Assembly: GCA_947449735.1 (NCBI GenBank)
Contig: CANFTB010000017.1
Span: 1 to 64,000, forward strand
Direction: 5' to 3'
Length of the DNA: 64,000 nucleotides
Source of the DNA: Chthoniobacteraceae bacterium
Lineage (GTDB): Bacteria > Verrucomicrobiota > Verrucomicrobiia > Chthoniobacterales > Chthoniobacteraceae
How positions within the stretch are numbered: position 1 is the first letter of the stretch; each line of letters opens with the position of its first letter. Shown piece by piece: positions 45,101-55,102 of this stretch. The notes below the pieces were generated by a model. The model was given only the letters and a program-made list of their open reading frames with translations. It was not told the DNA's origin and ran no database searches. The position numbers and the translations under genes are program-made.

Positions 45101-47758
45101 TCACCGGCCCTTCGAAGCGGGTGCACGAACCACGCGGAAGCCGATGAATCCAGCCTCCCGGTCCGGTGCGGCCGGGATGCGGCAGGAGGACAGAAGACCG
45201 AGTTGCATCGAGCCTTGATACCAAGACCCGCCCCGGAGCACGCGGCTGCGGTCCTTGGCGTTCCAAGTGTCGCTGCACCATTCCCATGCGTTTCCACCGA
45301 GGTCGTAAAGGCCCTTGCTGTTTGGCGGAAACGCTTCCACAGGCGACGTATAGCGAAAGCCGTCATTGTAGCCTGCGATCACCTTGTCCGCTCCAGATTC
45401 CTGTCCCGTGTAATTTCCCGCACCCTGCGGCGGAGGCCACTGGGCGCCCCAGGGAAAGTGGTTTTTGACGCCCATGTCTCTTGCCTCGGGCGTAGACCCC
45501 TTTTCAGCGGGCAGACCGACCGCCTGGCTCCACTCCAAATCCGTTGGCAGGCGATAAACTTCGCCTTGTTTGAGTCGACCGGCGGCCCGTTCGCGATCCG
45601 TCAGCCATTTGCAGAAGGACACGGCGTCCACCCAACTCACCATCACCACGGGATGGTCCGGCGTCTGCTCAAAACCTGGCGAACGCCAACGCGTCTTGGA
45701 ATGGTGTGTGTCCGCGACGAACTGCTCGTAATCCTTCACCCGCGTTTTGGTGGCCGCAAAATGAACGCCACCAACAGGAACGAACTTCATTCCGAGGCTG
45801 TTTTCCGCAACCGGAGCGACCGCTTGGGACTCTCCGAAGCGAGGAGGAGCATCGCTTGACTGAGCGGCGCCCTTGGGGACGACTTGAGTCGATAAAGCAG
45901 CGGGAGGGGCAGGGGCAGCAGCCTGAGTCGGGGCAATTACCTGGGGTTGGCTCGCTCCCGGAAGTCTCGCGGCCTTCGCCTTCTCGAGATCGGCCATGCG
46001 CCGCTTCAAATCCTGTTCCCGGCGGGACAACTCTGCTTCTTTCGATTGCACCTCCCTGAGGCGAAGGGCATCTGCCTGCTGGAGGAGCTCCAGTTGCTTC
46101 TTTTCAAGAGCCCGCTCCCTGCGCTCGACCTCCGAAACCTTCTGAGCAAGCGCCTCCTCTCTCTTACGCAAAGACGCTTCCTTTTCGGCCTCAAACTTTA
46201 AGCGGGCCTCCTCCAGCGCCTTCTTGGCGGCCAAATCAGGTTCCTCCGTGAGCGAAGTCGGCTCCCGTTGAGGTTTCGAGGCCGTCGCAGTCACAACCGC
46301 CCCCGGCTTTTCAGTTTTGAGTTCCGGACGCGGCGCTGCGGGAGGCTCGGGCTTTGCCTGCGGCGGCTGGACAGCTGCAACGACCGCAGGTTTACTCTCT
46401 TCCTGGATAGTTTTTTGAGCAGGAGCGGCTTCCTTTTTAACCGCCTCAACGGCGACCGGGGACGCGGGCGCGGCGGCGGGCGCGGCTTTGGCAACAGCCA
46501 CACCCTTGGCAGATCCCTCAACCGCAGCTGGCATCGATCCGGGAGCGGCCGACACCTTGCTGAGCGAATCCCCTCCTGTGGCGTTCATGGCTAGCATCTC
46601 CGCCTTGGCCGCGGAAACCGGTTTGGCCGCCGAGGGCTTGGCGTCGGGCGCCTGCACCGGAACCGCCGCAGGCTTGGCGTCGGGTCTCAAAACCCTGATC
46701 CGGTGAGCCTCACTGTCTCCCACGAAAACAGAGCCGTCTTTGTCCGCAAAAATTCCCTGCGGCATCTTAAGCGGAGACGCCAAGGCGTCGCCGCTCGGCC
46801 CATCCTCGCGCTCACCGGTGCCCGCCACGCGCTCGATCTTGCCATCCGCAGAAACCTTCCGGATCGAATAGTTTCCGCCATCCACAATCCAGGCGCTGCC
46901 TTCGCGGTCGATCGAAATGCCCTTTGGACTGTTGAGCGACGCCTTCTTCGCCGGACCGCCGTCGCCGTCGCTTCCCTTCTGTCCGTTGCCGGCGACGTGC
47001 TTGATCGTCCCCGACTTCAGGTCCAGTTTCAGCACCAGATTCGAGTCCCGCGACACCACCCAGGGATTTCCGTCCCTGTCGAAATCAATCGCCCGCGGCG
47101 CTGAAATCGGCGTCCCTTCAAGAGACGCACCGTCCGGAGTCAGGCCGGGTTTACCCGTCCCGGCGACATTCGAGATGACACCGGTCTTCACGTCCAATCT
47201 GCGGACCGCATGATTTCCCGTGTCGCAAATATACAGGCTGCCGTCGGGTGCGAACTGCATGCCGCTGGGATGCTTGAGATGCGCGGTGGTCGCCAGATCA
47301 CCGTCGCCCTCGTAGCCGCCGAAGCCGGTGCCGGCGACCGTTTTGATCACCCCGGTTTTCAGCTCGACCTTGCGGATGCTGTGGTTCGCCATGTCGGCGA
47401 TATACAGGTCGCCGGCGGAGTCGAACCGGATCTCATGGGGCTTGTTGAGCTTTGCCTTCAGGGCCTTGTCGCCGTCTCCAGCAAACCCACTTTCACCTGT
47501 CCCGGCCACAGTCATCACGCGACCGTCCGTGCCCACCTTGCGCACGCGGTTTCCGCCATACTCGCAGAACCACAGGGCTCCGTCCGGGCCACGAACCACC
47601 CCAAAAGGCTTCTCCGTTTGAGCGTCGGATACCTTTTTGAAGTCGCCCTTGAACCCGGGATTTCCGTCTCCCAGAAAACTATCAACCTTCCACGCGCCGC
47701 TCACGCCGCTGAGTGCCAGTACTTGTGTGCCCAGGCACAGGAAGAGAAGACGCTTCAT
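45101..47758 (-). CDS. Exported NHL-propeller protein with coiled coil and SUMF1 domain
   Basis: An 885-residue protein. A signal peptide (1-21) is followed by about six NHL/SMP-30-type repeats (24-365), each with a phrase like PDGSLYICDTGNHAVRRLD or VAGTG, forming a beta-propeller. A Pro/Ala-rich linker, a long coiled coil (about 520-620, rich in Glu/Lys/Arg) and a C-terminal SUMF1/FGE-like domain (about 660-885, NAWEWCSDTW, VLRGGSW) come next. The SUMF1 part lacks the catalytic CxxxxC. This C-terminal half is clearly paralogous to that of the pseudokinase at 28849-31431. It starts 61 bases after the Gfo/Idh/MocA gene. It may be a periplasmic recognition scaffold. Confidence 0.88.
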   Translation of the reverse strand: MKRLLFLCLGTQVLALSGVSGAWKVDSFLGDGNPGFKGDFKKVSDAQTEKPFGVVRGPDGALWFCEYGGNRVRKVGTDGRVMTVAGTGESGFAGDGDKALKAKLNKPHEIRFDSAGDLYIADMANHSIRKVELKTGVIKTVAGTGFGGYEGDGDLATTAHLKHPSGMQFAPDGSLYICDTGNHAVRRLDVKTGVISNVAGTGKPGLTPDGASLEGTPISAPRAIDFDRDGNPWVVSRDSNLVLKLDLKSGTIKHVAGNGQKGSDGDGGPAKKASLNSPKGISIDREGSAWIVDGGNYSIRKVSADGKIERVAGTGEREDGPSGDALASPLKMPQGIFADKDGSVFVGDSEAHRIRVLRPDAKPAAVPVQAPDAKPSAAKPVSAAKAEMLAMNATGGDSLSKVSAAPGSMPAAVEGSAKGVAVAKAAPAAAPASPVAVEAVKKEAAPAQKTIQEESKPAVVAAVQPPQAKPEPPAAPRPELKTEKPGAVVTATASKPQREPTSLTEEPDLAAKKALEEARLKFEAEKEASLRKREEALAQKVSEVERRERALEKKQLELLQQADALRLREVQSKEAELSRREQDLKRRMADLEKAKAARLPGASQPQVIAPTQAAAPAPPAALSTQVVPKGAAQSSDAPPRFGESQAVAPVAENSLGMKFVPVGGVHFAATKTRVKDYEQFVADTHHSKTRWRSPGFEQTPDHPVVMVSWVDAVSFCKWLTDRERAAGRLKQGEVYRLPTDLEWSQAVGLPAEKGSTPEARDMGVKNHFPWGAQWPPPQGAGNYTGQESGADKVIAGYNDGFRYTSPVEAFPPNSKGLYDLGGNAWEWCSDTWNAKDRSRVLRGGSWYQGSMQLGLLSSCRIPAAPDREAGFIGFRVVRAPASKGR

Positions 47759-47819
47759 TCTTTTGGGGGGAAAGAGGAGGAAAAGGCTGGCGGACGATCA
47801 GAACTGCAAAACGGACAGG

Positions 47820-49169
47820 CTAAACCGCAACATACTTACCGGGAATCGGCAATGGGTACACGCCATTCTCGTCGGGTTGAACAGGCGCGGGATCCTGAAG
47901 GGAGGTAATGGGAGCGTGTAAGAGACGCTCGGAGGCAAGCGCGTCGTCCCACTCGATCTTGTTTCCGGAGTACCCGGCCATGCGGCCCATGATGGCAGTC
48001 ATGCTACTAAGCGCCCCGCGCTCCGCCTCGTTGTAAGGAAGGTCCTTCACAATGGCCTCGAAAAGGTCGTCGTGCTCCTTTTGGTAGGGATTCACAATGG
48101 GCTTCTCAAGTTCGTACTTCCAGGCGTTCTGCCCGGTGATCTGGAAAATATTGCGGTCGTTCAACATTTCAACCGACCCAAGGGTGCCGTGCAGTGCTTC
48201 CGCCACGTAGTTGAAGCAGCCGGGAATCTGCCGGTTCTGGGCAAACAAACGTGTGCCGTCCGCGTACTCATACTCGATGGAGAAATGGTCGTACAGGCAT
48301 CCCGAATCGCGGCCCCTCCGCACCTCCGCACCGCCAACCCCCATCGCCCGGACCGGATAGGCGCCCTTCACCCAGTTGATGACGTCGATGTTGTGCAGCC
48401 CCATGTCGAGATGGATGTCGCCGCACTGCCAGGCGAAATAAAACTGGTTGTGCAGCTGGTACTCAAGTTCGTTCCAGGCCGGATTGCGCGGCAGCATCGC
48501 ACGGGCCGTTCCCATGTTCCAGAACGTGCGCGCGTACATGATCTGCCCGAGAGCGCCGTCCTGCACCCGTTTGACAGTCTCCTGATAGCCGAGCTTGTGC
48601 CGTCGCTGCAACCCGACACCCACCTTCAAATTCTTGCGCTTCGCTTCCTCGGCGGCGGCAAGCACGCGTCTCACCCCGGGCGCATCCACCGCCACGGGCT
48701 TCTCCATAAACACATGCTTCCCCTGGCGCACGGCCTCCTCGAACATCGCCGGACGGAACGTGCAGGGCGTCGCCAAAATCACAACGTCGCACGCAGCGAT
48801 CGCCTGCTTGTAGCCTTCAAACCCAAGGAAAAGCCGCTCCGGCGGCACGTCCACCTTGTCAGGATGTTGAGCCTTCAAACTGTTGATAGCGGACTCGGCC
48901 TTGTCCGAAAACAACTCCGCCATGGCCACCAAACGCACGTCAACTCCAGAGCGGAGGGCTTGGTTTGCGGCTCCCGACCCGCGCCCGCCCCCGCCAACCA
49001 TTGCCAACCGCAGCGGGCCCGATCCCGAGGCCGCGTGCGCAAACCGACCGGCGGGGAGGTTTGCGGCTGCAACCGCCAGGGAACCCGCGGCTGCTCCCTG
49101 CAAAAAGGAGCGACGAGAGAGCGTTGATCCTTGCCCGGAAGCAGGGGAAGAAAGGGGGGAAGAATTCAT
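47820..49169 (-). CDS. Tat-exported Gfo/Idh/MocA-family oxidoreductase
   Basis: A 449-residue NAD(P)-dependent oxidoreductase. A twin-arginine signal (SRRSFLQGAAAGSLAVAAA, about residues 18-36) precedes the Rossmann motif MVGGGGRGSGAA, and the EKP motif (VFMEKPVAVD) marks the active site. Exported members of this family are frequent in Verrucomicrobia and Planctomycetes and are thought to act on sugars or sugar derivatives with tightly bound cofactor. The ATG at 49169 is used; a TTG directly before it is unlikely. The NHL/SUMF1 gene follows 61 bases downstream on the same strand. Confidence 0.9.
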   Translation of the reverse strand: MNSSPLSSPASGQGSTLSRRSFLQGAAAGSLAVAAANLPAGRFAHAASGSGPLRLAMVGGGGRGSGAANQALRSGVDVRLVAMAELFSDKAESAINSLKAQHPDKVDVPPERLFLGFEGYKQAIAACDVVILATPCTFRPAMFEEAVRQGKHVFMEKPVAVDAPGVRRVLAAAEEAKRKNLKVGVGLQRRHKLGYQETVKRVQDGALGQIMYARTFWNMGTARAMLPRNPAWNELEYQLHNQFYFAWQCGDIHLDMGLHNIDVINWVKGAYPVRAMGVGGAEVRRGRDSGCLYDHFSIEYEYADGTRLFAQNRQIPGCFNYVAEALHGTLGSVEMLNDRNIFQITGQNAWKYELEKPIVNPYQKEHDDLFEAIVKDLPYNEAERGALSSMTAIMGRMAGYSGNKIEWDDALASERLLHAPITSLQDPAPVQPDENGVYPLPIPGKYVAV

Positions 49170-49405
49170 CAAGCCTACGAAATTAGAGGAGCGCCCAAAA
49201 TGTTACAAGAACTGAGAGAGGGCGCCGCAAGGCTGCTTTCCTCGGATTACCAAGCCGTTAAACTCGCGGTGGACGCGGTTGGGCCGCACCTAAACTCGTT
49301 TTCGATCCGCCCCTAGGAGATCAATTACCGCGAATCCGCAAACAAATTGTCTCAATGCGGCCGCTTGCCGTTCCGGCGCGAGCCTGCTTTCCTGTGGGTT
49401 TGACT

Positions 49406-49900
49406 ATGGACGGCCCACACATCGAACAAGCCACACTGGAGGATCTCCCGCATCTGACGGAGCTTCTCACTGAGCTTTTCACCATCGAGGGAGACTTCGT
49501 CCCGGACCCGACCCGCCAGACCCGCGGCCTTCGCATGCTTCTGGAGCAACCGAATCGGGGCCGCATTTTTGTGCTGAAGCAGAACGGTCAGATTCTGGGA
49601 ATGATCAACCTGCTCTTCACCATTTCAACCGCGGAGGGTGGATTCGTGATCATCCTCGAGGACCTGATCATCAAGAAGGACTACCGCGGCCATGGCCTCG
49701 GGACGCGCCTCCTGAATTACGCGATGGAGTATGCGCGCAAAAAAGACTTTAAGCGGATCACGCTGCTAACCGATCAAGGCAACGAGGAGGCCCACAAGTT
49801 CTATAAGCGCCACGGCTTTTTCGAGTCCGCCATGCAGCCTATGCGCTACGTCTTAAGCGCAGACTCCGGCACCCATCCTCCCGACCGCCCCCGACTCTGA
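49406..49900 (+). CDS. GNAT-family N-acetyltransferase
   Basis: A 164-residue acetyltransferase with the acetyl-CoA motif A as DYRGHGLGTRLL near residue 93, and motif B HKFYKRHGFFES near the C terminus. The substrate cannot be told from the sequence. The ATG at 49406 matches the family start (HIEQATLEDLPHLTELL). Its stop overlaps the larB ATG by one base (TGATG), so the two are translated together; whether they share a pathway is unclear. Confidence 0.87.
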   Translation: MDGPHIEQATLEDLPHLTELLTELFTIEGDFVPDPTRQTRGLRMLLEQPNRGRIFVLKQNGQILGMINLLFTISTAEGGFVIILEDLIIKKDYRGHGLGTRLLNYAMEYARKKDFKRITLLTDQGNEEAHKFYKRHGFFESAMQPMRYVLSADSGTHPPDRPRL

Positions 49901-50655
49901 TGAACTTCGTGGACTTGGGATATGCGCGGGTAGACACCGACAGGCAGAGTCGATGCGGGTTTCCCGAGGTTATTTTCGGCGCGGGAAAAACGCCGGAGCA
50001 GGTCGCCGGAATCGCGCAGGTGATCCTCGCACACCACGGAGTGGTTCTGGCAAGCCGTGTGGAGGAAGCCCATTACATTGAGCTCAAAAAATCATGCCCG
50101 CACGCGCGCTGGCATGCAGAGGCGCGCTGCGTGAGCGTTGAGAACTCTCCCCTTCCGAAGCAGGGCGGAATCGTCGGAGTCATTTGCGCTGGCACGTCCG
50201 ACCTTCCAGTGGCGGAGGAGGCGGCCGTCACCCTGGAGATATTTGGAAACTCCGTTCTGCGGATCTCCGACGTCGGGGTTGCCGGCATCCACAGGCTCCT
50301 CGCGGTTCGAGACACGTTGGAGGAGTGCGCCGTTTTGATCGTTGTTGCAGGAATGGAGGGCGCCCTTCCGAGCGCGGTGGCCGGGCTCACCAGCAAACCA
50401 GTGATAGCCGTACCGACCAGCGTGGGGTATGGTGCCAGCTTCGGAGGGCTTGCCGCATTGCTCGGCATGCTCAACAGCTGCGGAAGCGGCGTCACGGTCG
50501 TCAACATAGACAACGGCTTTGGCGCAGCCTACGCCGCGGCGCAAATCAACCGGCTTCTAGCACAGGCCACCCCTAGGTCCGAGGAAAAGACCGACCGCCG
50601 GCCAGTGCCGGATGTCGCGCCCGCTCCGGTCGGTTCACCCCAAGCTTCAGCTTAG
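49900..50655 (+). CDS. larB: LarB, pyridinium-3,5-biscarboxylate mononucleotide synthase
   Basis: A 251-residue protein of the LarB/AIR-carboxylase-like family, which carboxylates and hydrolyses nicotinate adenine dinucleotide in the first step of nickel-pincer nucleotide cofactor synthesis. The conserved C-terminal block with the catalytic Cys is present as C194 in LNSCGSGVTVVNIDNGFGA, and GYGASFGG precedes it. The tail of about 30 residues is unstructured. LarC, LarE and LarA are not in the window, so if the pathway works here the other genes are elsewhere. Coupled to an upstream GNAT gene. Confidence 0.9.
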   Translation: MNFVDLGYARVDTDRQSRCGFPEVIFGAGKTPEQVAGIAQVILAHHGVVLASRVEEAHYIELKKSCPHARWHAEARCVSVENSPLPKQGGIVGVICAGTSDLPVAEEAAVTLEIFGNSVLRISDVGVAGIHRLLAVRDTLEECAVLIVVAGMEGALPSAVAGLTSKPVIAVPTSVGYGASFGGLAALLGMLNSCGSGVTVVNIDNGFGAAYAAAQINRLLAQATPRSEEKTDRRPVPDVAPAPVGSPQASA

Positions 50656-50671
50656 TTCAGCATCGTTTTCA

Positions 50672-51895
50672 ATGACATCAGACTTTCAACATTTTAGCCT
50701 GCACGAGGCGGTTGTGCACGGCGTTCAATCCATGGGCTACTCGGAGCCCACTCCGATCCAGGAGCAGGCAATCCCCGTCATCCTCAGCGGCAAGGACCTC
50801 ATGGGCTCCGCCCAAACGGGCACCGGAAAAACAGCGGCCTTCGCCCTGCCCCTCCTCTCGCTCCTGGCAAAGCACGGCAAAATGCGCTGCCTCATTCTGG
50901 AACCGACACGGGAACTCGCGGCGCAGGTGGAAATCGCCTGTAAAGACTACTCGCGTTTCTTCGACGTGGAAGTCGGGATGATCCACGGCGGCGTCGCGCA
51001 CGGCCCCCAGCGCCAGATGCTCCAGCGCGGAGTCGACGTGCTCGTCGCCACGCCCGGACGCCTCCTCGACTTCATGGAAGAAGGAGACATCCGCCTCGAC
51101 GACATCCAGTTTCTGGTTTTGGACGAAGTGGATCGCATGCTCGACATGGGCTTCCTGCCCCAGGTCAGGCGCATTGTGGAGCGCTGCCCCAAGGAACGGC
51201 AGACCCTTTTCTTCTCCGCCACCCTGCCTCCCGAAATCGAAAGCCTCACAAAATGGGTTCTCAAAGACCCTCAGGTCATCGCGATCGGCCAGCGCCGTTC
51301 TCCCGCCGAAACGGTGACTCACGCGGTCTACCCCGTCGCCAAGGACCAGAAGTTTGACCTGCTTCTGGCCCTTCTCGAGAAGACTCAGTACCACAGCGTC
51401 ATCGTGTTTACGGCGACGAAAATGATGGCCGACCGCGTCGCGGCCCGGCTCCAGGAACTCAACCACCCGGTGGCCTGCATGCACGCCGACCGCAGCCAAA
51501 AGGAGCGCATGGATGCTCTCGAGGGGTTCAAGTCCGGGAAGTTTGAAGTGCTTGTGGCGACGGACGTAGCGGCGCGCGGACTGGACATCGCAAGCGTCTC
51601 GCACGTGATCAACTTCGACGTACCCTCCCATCCCGAGGATTATGTGCACCGGATCGGGCGCACAGGCCGCGCCCAGCAGGAAGGGGACGCGTTCACACTC
51701 TTCACCGCGGAGGAACTTGACACGGTCCGAGCCATCGAAAGGTACATCGAGACCACCATCCCGAGGCAGAAACTGGAGGGCTTCCCCTACTTCTACACCG
51801 CCCTCTTCAACGAAAGCGCGATTCCTCCGGGCGGGAACGCAAAAGGCGGCCGCACACTCAAGGGGTACTCCTTCGGCGCCAAAAAGCGCCGCTAG
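50672..51895 (+). CDS. DEAD-box RNA helicase (RhlE/DeaD type)
   Basis: A 407-residue ATP-dependent RNA helicase: Q motif (GYSEPTPIQEQAIP), Walker A AQTGTGKT (47-54), PTRELA, motif II written DEVD (151-154) rather than DEAD, SAT in FFSATLP, and the C-terminal HRIGRTGRA. It has a short basic C-terminal tail. It probably remodels RNA in ribosome assembly or mRNA decay. The ATG at 50672 is 16 bases behind the larB stop; an upstream in-frame start would overlap larB. It converges on the cysNC gene with a shared terminator between. Confidence 0.93.
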   Translation: MTSDFQHFSLHEAVVHGVQSMGYSEPTPIQEQAIPVILSGKDLMGSAQTGTGKTAAFALPLLSLLAKHGKMRCLILEPTRELAAQVEIACKDYSRFFDVEVGMIHGGVAHGPQRQMLQRGVDVLVATPGRLLDFMEEGDIRLDDIQFLVLDEVDRMLDMGFLPQVRRIVERCPKERQTLFFSATLPPEIESLTKWVLKDPQVIAIGQRRSPAETVTHAVYPVAKDQKFDLLLALLEKTQYHSVIVFTATKMMADRVAARLQELNHPVACMHADRSQKERMDALEGFKSGKFEVLVATDVAARGLDIASVSHVINFDVPSHPEDYVHRIGRTGRAQQEGDAFTLFTAEELDTVRAIERYIETTIPRQKLEGFPYFYTALFNESAIPPGGNAKGGRTLKGYSFGAKKRR

Positions 51896-51959
51896 ACCTC
51901 ACCTGCCGGGCCAACACCATGCAGTTCGCCTTGGGCGGACCCGCGGTTCAGACAGCAAC

Positions 51960-51995
51960 AAGGGCGGAAGAGATTCACCATCTCCCCCGCCCTTT
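51960..51995. terminator. Bidirectional terminator between the helicase and cysNC
   Basis: AAGGGCGG and CCGCCCTT arms with an inner GAGA/TCTC pairing and a 7-base loop; the right arm runs into TTT on the plus strand. It sits between convergent genes. Confidence 0.7.
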
Positions 51996-52053
51996 CTGAT
52001 TCTTCAGGTCCGGGAGCCTTTCCCCCTGACGAATTTGCGTGCGGAACTCTCCG

Positions 52054-53994
52054 CTAGATCGATACCTCGTCCTCAGCGACCGCGCGGATCCGGGGTACGA
52101 TGTAGTCCAGCACCAGAGCTGACGACTCGTCCAAACTGAGTTCGCCGGTGCGCACATCCAGTTCCGGGTTCTCCGGAGCCTCGTAGGGCGCGCTGATTCC
52201 GGTGAAGTCGGTGATCTCCCCCGCCCTGGCCCGCTTGTAGAGCCCCTTCACATCGCGCGCCTCGCAGACCTCTAGCGAGGCGTCCACAAAGATTTCGGCG
52301 AACTCGTGCCCTCCCTCGAGCACGATCTCGCGCGCCCGACGGCGGTCTTGGCGATAAGGCGAGATAAAAGCCGTGATGACAATCAGCCCCGCGTCCGCCA
52401 TCAGCGTCGCCACCTCGGCCACGCGGCGGATGTTCTCCATGCGGTCCTCCGGGGAGAACCCGAGGTTGGAATTGAGCCCGTGGCGGATGTTGTCGCCGTC
52501 GAGGACGTAAACCTGCCGGCCGCCGTTGAAAAGCTCCCGCTCCAGATTTCGTGCGAGGGCCGACTTGCCCGAACCGCTGAGCCCGGTCAACCACAGAACA
52601 GCGCCCCTGTGCCCGTTACGCAGCGAACGGTTCCGAGGCAGAACGTTGCCCTCCGACCAGTAGATGTTGGAGCTCTTGACCTTGGTGCGGTCCGAATAGA
52701 CGCCGCCGTGGATGATGCCGCCACCCGCCACATTGCGGTCGTCGACGATCACAAACCGCCCCATGAACGGGTTGCTGTCGTGGTTGTCCATCACCAGGGC
52801 ACCCCGTGTCTGGAGGGTGACCTCGGCGACGTCGTTGCGGTTGATGAAGGCCTGGCCGCCTGAGACGGTGTCGAGCGTGGAGGCGTCGATCACGCGCTCC
52901 ACGGAAACCACTTCTGCGTCGAGTTCCTGAGTCGCCAGCTTGAGCTTGTAGGGACTGCCCACCGCAAGGGGACGCTTGCCCATCCAGAAAAGCCTCGCCT
53001 TGAATCGGTTTGATTCAATCGGCGCGTGCGCCTCGTGCGAGGCGACATGGCCGCGCTGTACGAAAATCTGCTCCCTCAAAGTGATCGCAACAGACTCCCC
53101 GGCGAGCGCGAAAGTCTTTTCCGGGCCGCTCCAGTTTTCAATGGAGGCCACCACACTCGTCTTGTTGTTCGGAGAAAACACCAGCGTATCCCCAACGCGC
53201 AGGGTACCGGACTCGATCCGGCCGACCAGCAGGCGGCGCTCGTCAAAGCGGTAGATGTCCTGAATCGGCATGCGCAAGGGCATGGCGACCAGAGGCGCCG
53301 GCGGCTCGAAGGTGTCGAGCATCTCCAAGACAGTCGGACCGTCGTACCAGGAAATGGGATTCTCCGCCCCCGCGTCGGGGGTGCGACCCGCCACGTTGAC
53401 TCCGTTGCGGGCGGCGATGGGGACAAAGGCGCGAGCCTCAACACCGATCCGGCTCAAAAACGCGCTGTACTCGGTGCGGACAGCCTCGAAGGTCTCCTGG
53501 GAATACCCCACGAGATCCATCTTGTTCACGGCGACGACCACCTGCTTGATCCCGAGCAGGCTCAACAGGTACCCATGACGGCAACTCTGCTCCTGCACAC
53601 CCTCGTTCGCTGCGATGAGCAGGACCGCGGCGTCCGCGCTTGCCGCTCCGGTGATCATGTTCTTGAGGAACTCCTTATGCCCGGGGGCGTCGATGATCAC
53701 GTAGGGCCGCTTGGCGGTCTTGAACTGGATCTGCGTCGTGTCGATCGTGATGTTTTGCTCCTGCTCCTCGAGCAGGGCGTCCAGCAGGAAGGCGTATTCA
53801 AAATCCATCCCCTCCTCCGCGCAGGCCTTGCGGATCTGGTCCACCTTGCCGTCGGGAAGGGAGTTCGTGTCGTAAAAAATACGGCCGATCAGGGTCGACT
53901 TGCCGTGGTCAACGTGGCCGACGAAGACGACGCGCAGGCGGCCGGTCTGTCCGGGCGCCAGGGTTTCGTGAGATGCGGGAGAAGCAGAGGACAT
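52054..53994 (-). CDS. cysNC: Bifunctional sulfate adenylyltransferase subunit 1 / APS kinase
   Basis: A 646-residue fusion. The N-terminal GTPase has GHVDHGKST (26-34), DAPGHKEF and NKMD, followed by EF-Tu-like beta-barrel domains: this is CysN, which with CysD activates sulfate to APS. The C-terminal 190 residues or so are an APS kinase with [13 protein letters not shown] and the [10 protein letters not shown] block, which phosphorylates APS to PAPS. The cysD gene ends 60 bases upstream. The fusion is common in bacteria. The kinase domain matters here because the adjacent reductase looks like an APS-type enzyme that does not need PAPS. Confidence 0.96.
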   Translation of the reverse strand: MSSASPASHETLAPGQTGRLRVVFVGHVDHGKSTLIGRIFYDTNSLPDGKVDQIRKACAEEGMDFEYAFLLDALLEEQEQNITIDTTQIQFKTAKRPYVIIDAPGHKEFLKNMITGAASADAAVLLIAANEGVQEQSCRHGYLLSLLGIKQVVVAVNKMDLVGYSQETFEAVRTEYSAFLSRIGVEARAFVPIAARNGVNVAGRTPDAGAENPISWYDGPTVLEMLDTFEPPAPLVAMPLRMPIQDIYRFDERRLLVGRIESGTLRVGDTLVFSPNNKTSVVASIENWSGPEKTFALAGESVAITLREQIFVQRGHVASHEAHAPIESNRFKARLFWMGKRPLAVGSPYKLKLATQELDAEVVSVERVIDASTLDTVSGGQAFINRNDVAEVTLQTRGALVMDNHDSNPFMGRFVIVDDRNVAGGGIIHGGVYSDRTKVKSSNIYWSEGNVLPRNRSLRNGHRGAVLWLTGLSGSGKSALARNLERELFNGGRQVYVLDGDNIRHGLNSNLGFSPEDRMENIRRVAEVATLMADAGLIVITAFISPYRQDRRRAREIVLEGGHEFAEIFVDASLEVCEARDVKGLYKRARAGEITDFTGISAPYEAPENPELDVRTGELSLDESSALVLDYIVPRIRAVAEDEVSI

Positions 53995-54054
53995 GGAAGA
54001 AAGTGTGAATGGTGTTCAAAAACAGGGTGAAGGGCGCGACCTGCCGGTCCGGGC

Positions 54055-55026
54055 CTACATGAAGCCCTTTGCGCGAAGCTTCTGCATCGCGTTGCGCTCG
54101 TGATGGTCCTGCGCACGGCCAGCGCGCTCGCTCGTCGTGGTGACAGCGAGCTCGTCGATGATCTTGTCGATGGTGTCCGCCTCGCTCTCCACCGCCCCGG
54201 TGATCGGCCAGCAGCCGAGGGACCGGAACCGGTAACGCTTTCCGTCGGGACCGGTCCGGGCAAAGTACATGTGGGGAATCGGAATCCCCTCGCGCTGGAT
54301 ATAGAGCCAGATGTCGCGCTCGCTCCAGTCCAAGAGCGCCTGCACGCGAACATGTTCGCCCGCCGAGCAGGAGGTGGTGAATTGGTTCCAGAACTCCGGC
54401 GGCTGGTCCTTGTAGTCCCATTCGAAGTCCTTGTTGCGCGGTGAAAAGTAGCGCTCCTTGGCGCGCGTGGGATCTTCGTCGCGGCGGATTCCGGTGATGA
54501 GCGCGCTCCACTGGTGTTCGGCCATCACCTGCTGCAGGGCGGCGGTCTTCAGCTCGTGCGTGACGGTCACGGGGTCGGCGGTGTCGTAGCCGATGGGGCC
54601 CCTCGCGGCGTACGCCCCGGTGCCGGCACGTGCGTCCTCGTTGATCTTCACGTGCAGGTTCAAGGAGTGGTAGCGCACGGCCCAGTCACGGTAGACGAGC
54701 ATCTCTGGAAACTCGTAGGTGGTGTCGATGTGCAGAAGCGGGTAAGGAATGTGGCCGCCAAACGCCTTGCGCGAGAGCCAGATCAGGACGTTTGAATCCT
54801 TGCCCATGCTCCACGGCATGCAGAGATTTTTGAAATGGTGGTAGGCCTCCCGCAGCAGGAAAATGCTCTGGGCTTCAAGCGCGTCCAGGTGCGCCGCATC
54901 ATCCCGGCTGATCTTCTCGGGAAAAAACGCCGGGCATCCTCCGGCGGGCGGCGCGGGATACTTCCCCGCGTGGGCGGGATGCGAGGAGAAGTCCGGCAAC
55001 AACAATTCGGAAGCGCTTGTGCTCAT
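54055..55026 (-). CDS. cysD: Sulfate adenylyltransferase subunit 2
   Basis: A 323-residue PP-loop ATP sulfurylase subunit: the SMGKDSNVLIWL motif binds ATP pyrophosphate, followed by LHIDTTYEFPEM and the C-terminal RFRSLGCWPITGAVESEADT block. Length is close to the family norm with an N-terminal extension of about 30 residues. The ATG at 55026 is used because the family N terminus begins shortly after it. It is the middle gene of cysH-cysD-cysNC, 76 bases behind cysH, and its product forms a heterodimer with CysN. Confidence 0.96.
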   Translation of the reverse strand: MSTSASELLLPDFSSHPAHAGKYPAPPAGGCPAFFPEKISRDDAAHLDALEAQSIFLLREAYHHFKNLCMPWSMGKDSNVLIWLSRKAFGGHIPYPLLHIDTTYEFPEMLVYRDWAVRYHSLNLHVKINEDARAGTGAYAARGPIGYDTADPVTVTHELKTAALQQVMAEHQWSALITGIRRDEDPTRAKERYFSPRNKDFEWDYKDQPPEFWNQFTTSCSAGEHVRVQALLDWSERDIWLYIQREGIPIPHMYFARTGPDGKRYRFRSLGCWPITGAVESEADTIDKIIDELAVTTTSERAGRAQDHHERNAMQKLRAKGFM

Positions 55027-55102
55027 TTTATATGAATAGGAGATGGAAGTGGTTTTGAAAATTGGAAGCCGCCCGGCGCGAACCGAACTCGGAGACGCAG
55101 AC

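Noticed and set aside
49900-50655. Complete lar operon or purE
   Set aside because: Only larB is here, and its length and C-terminal Cys block fit LarB rather than PurE.
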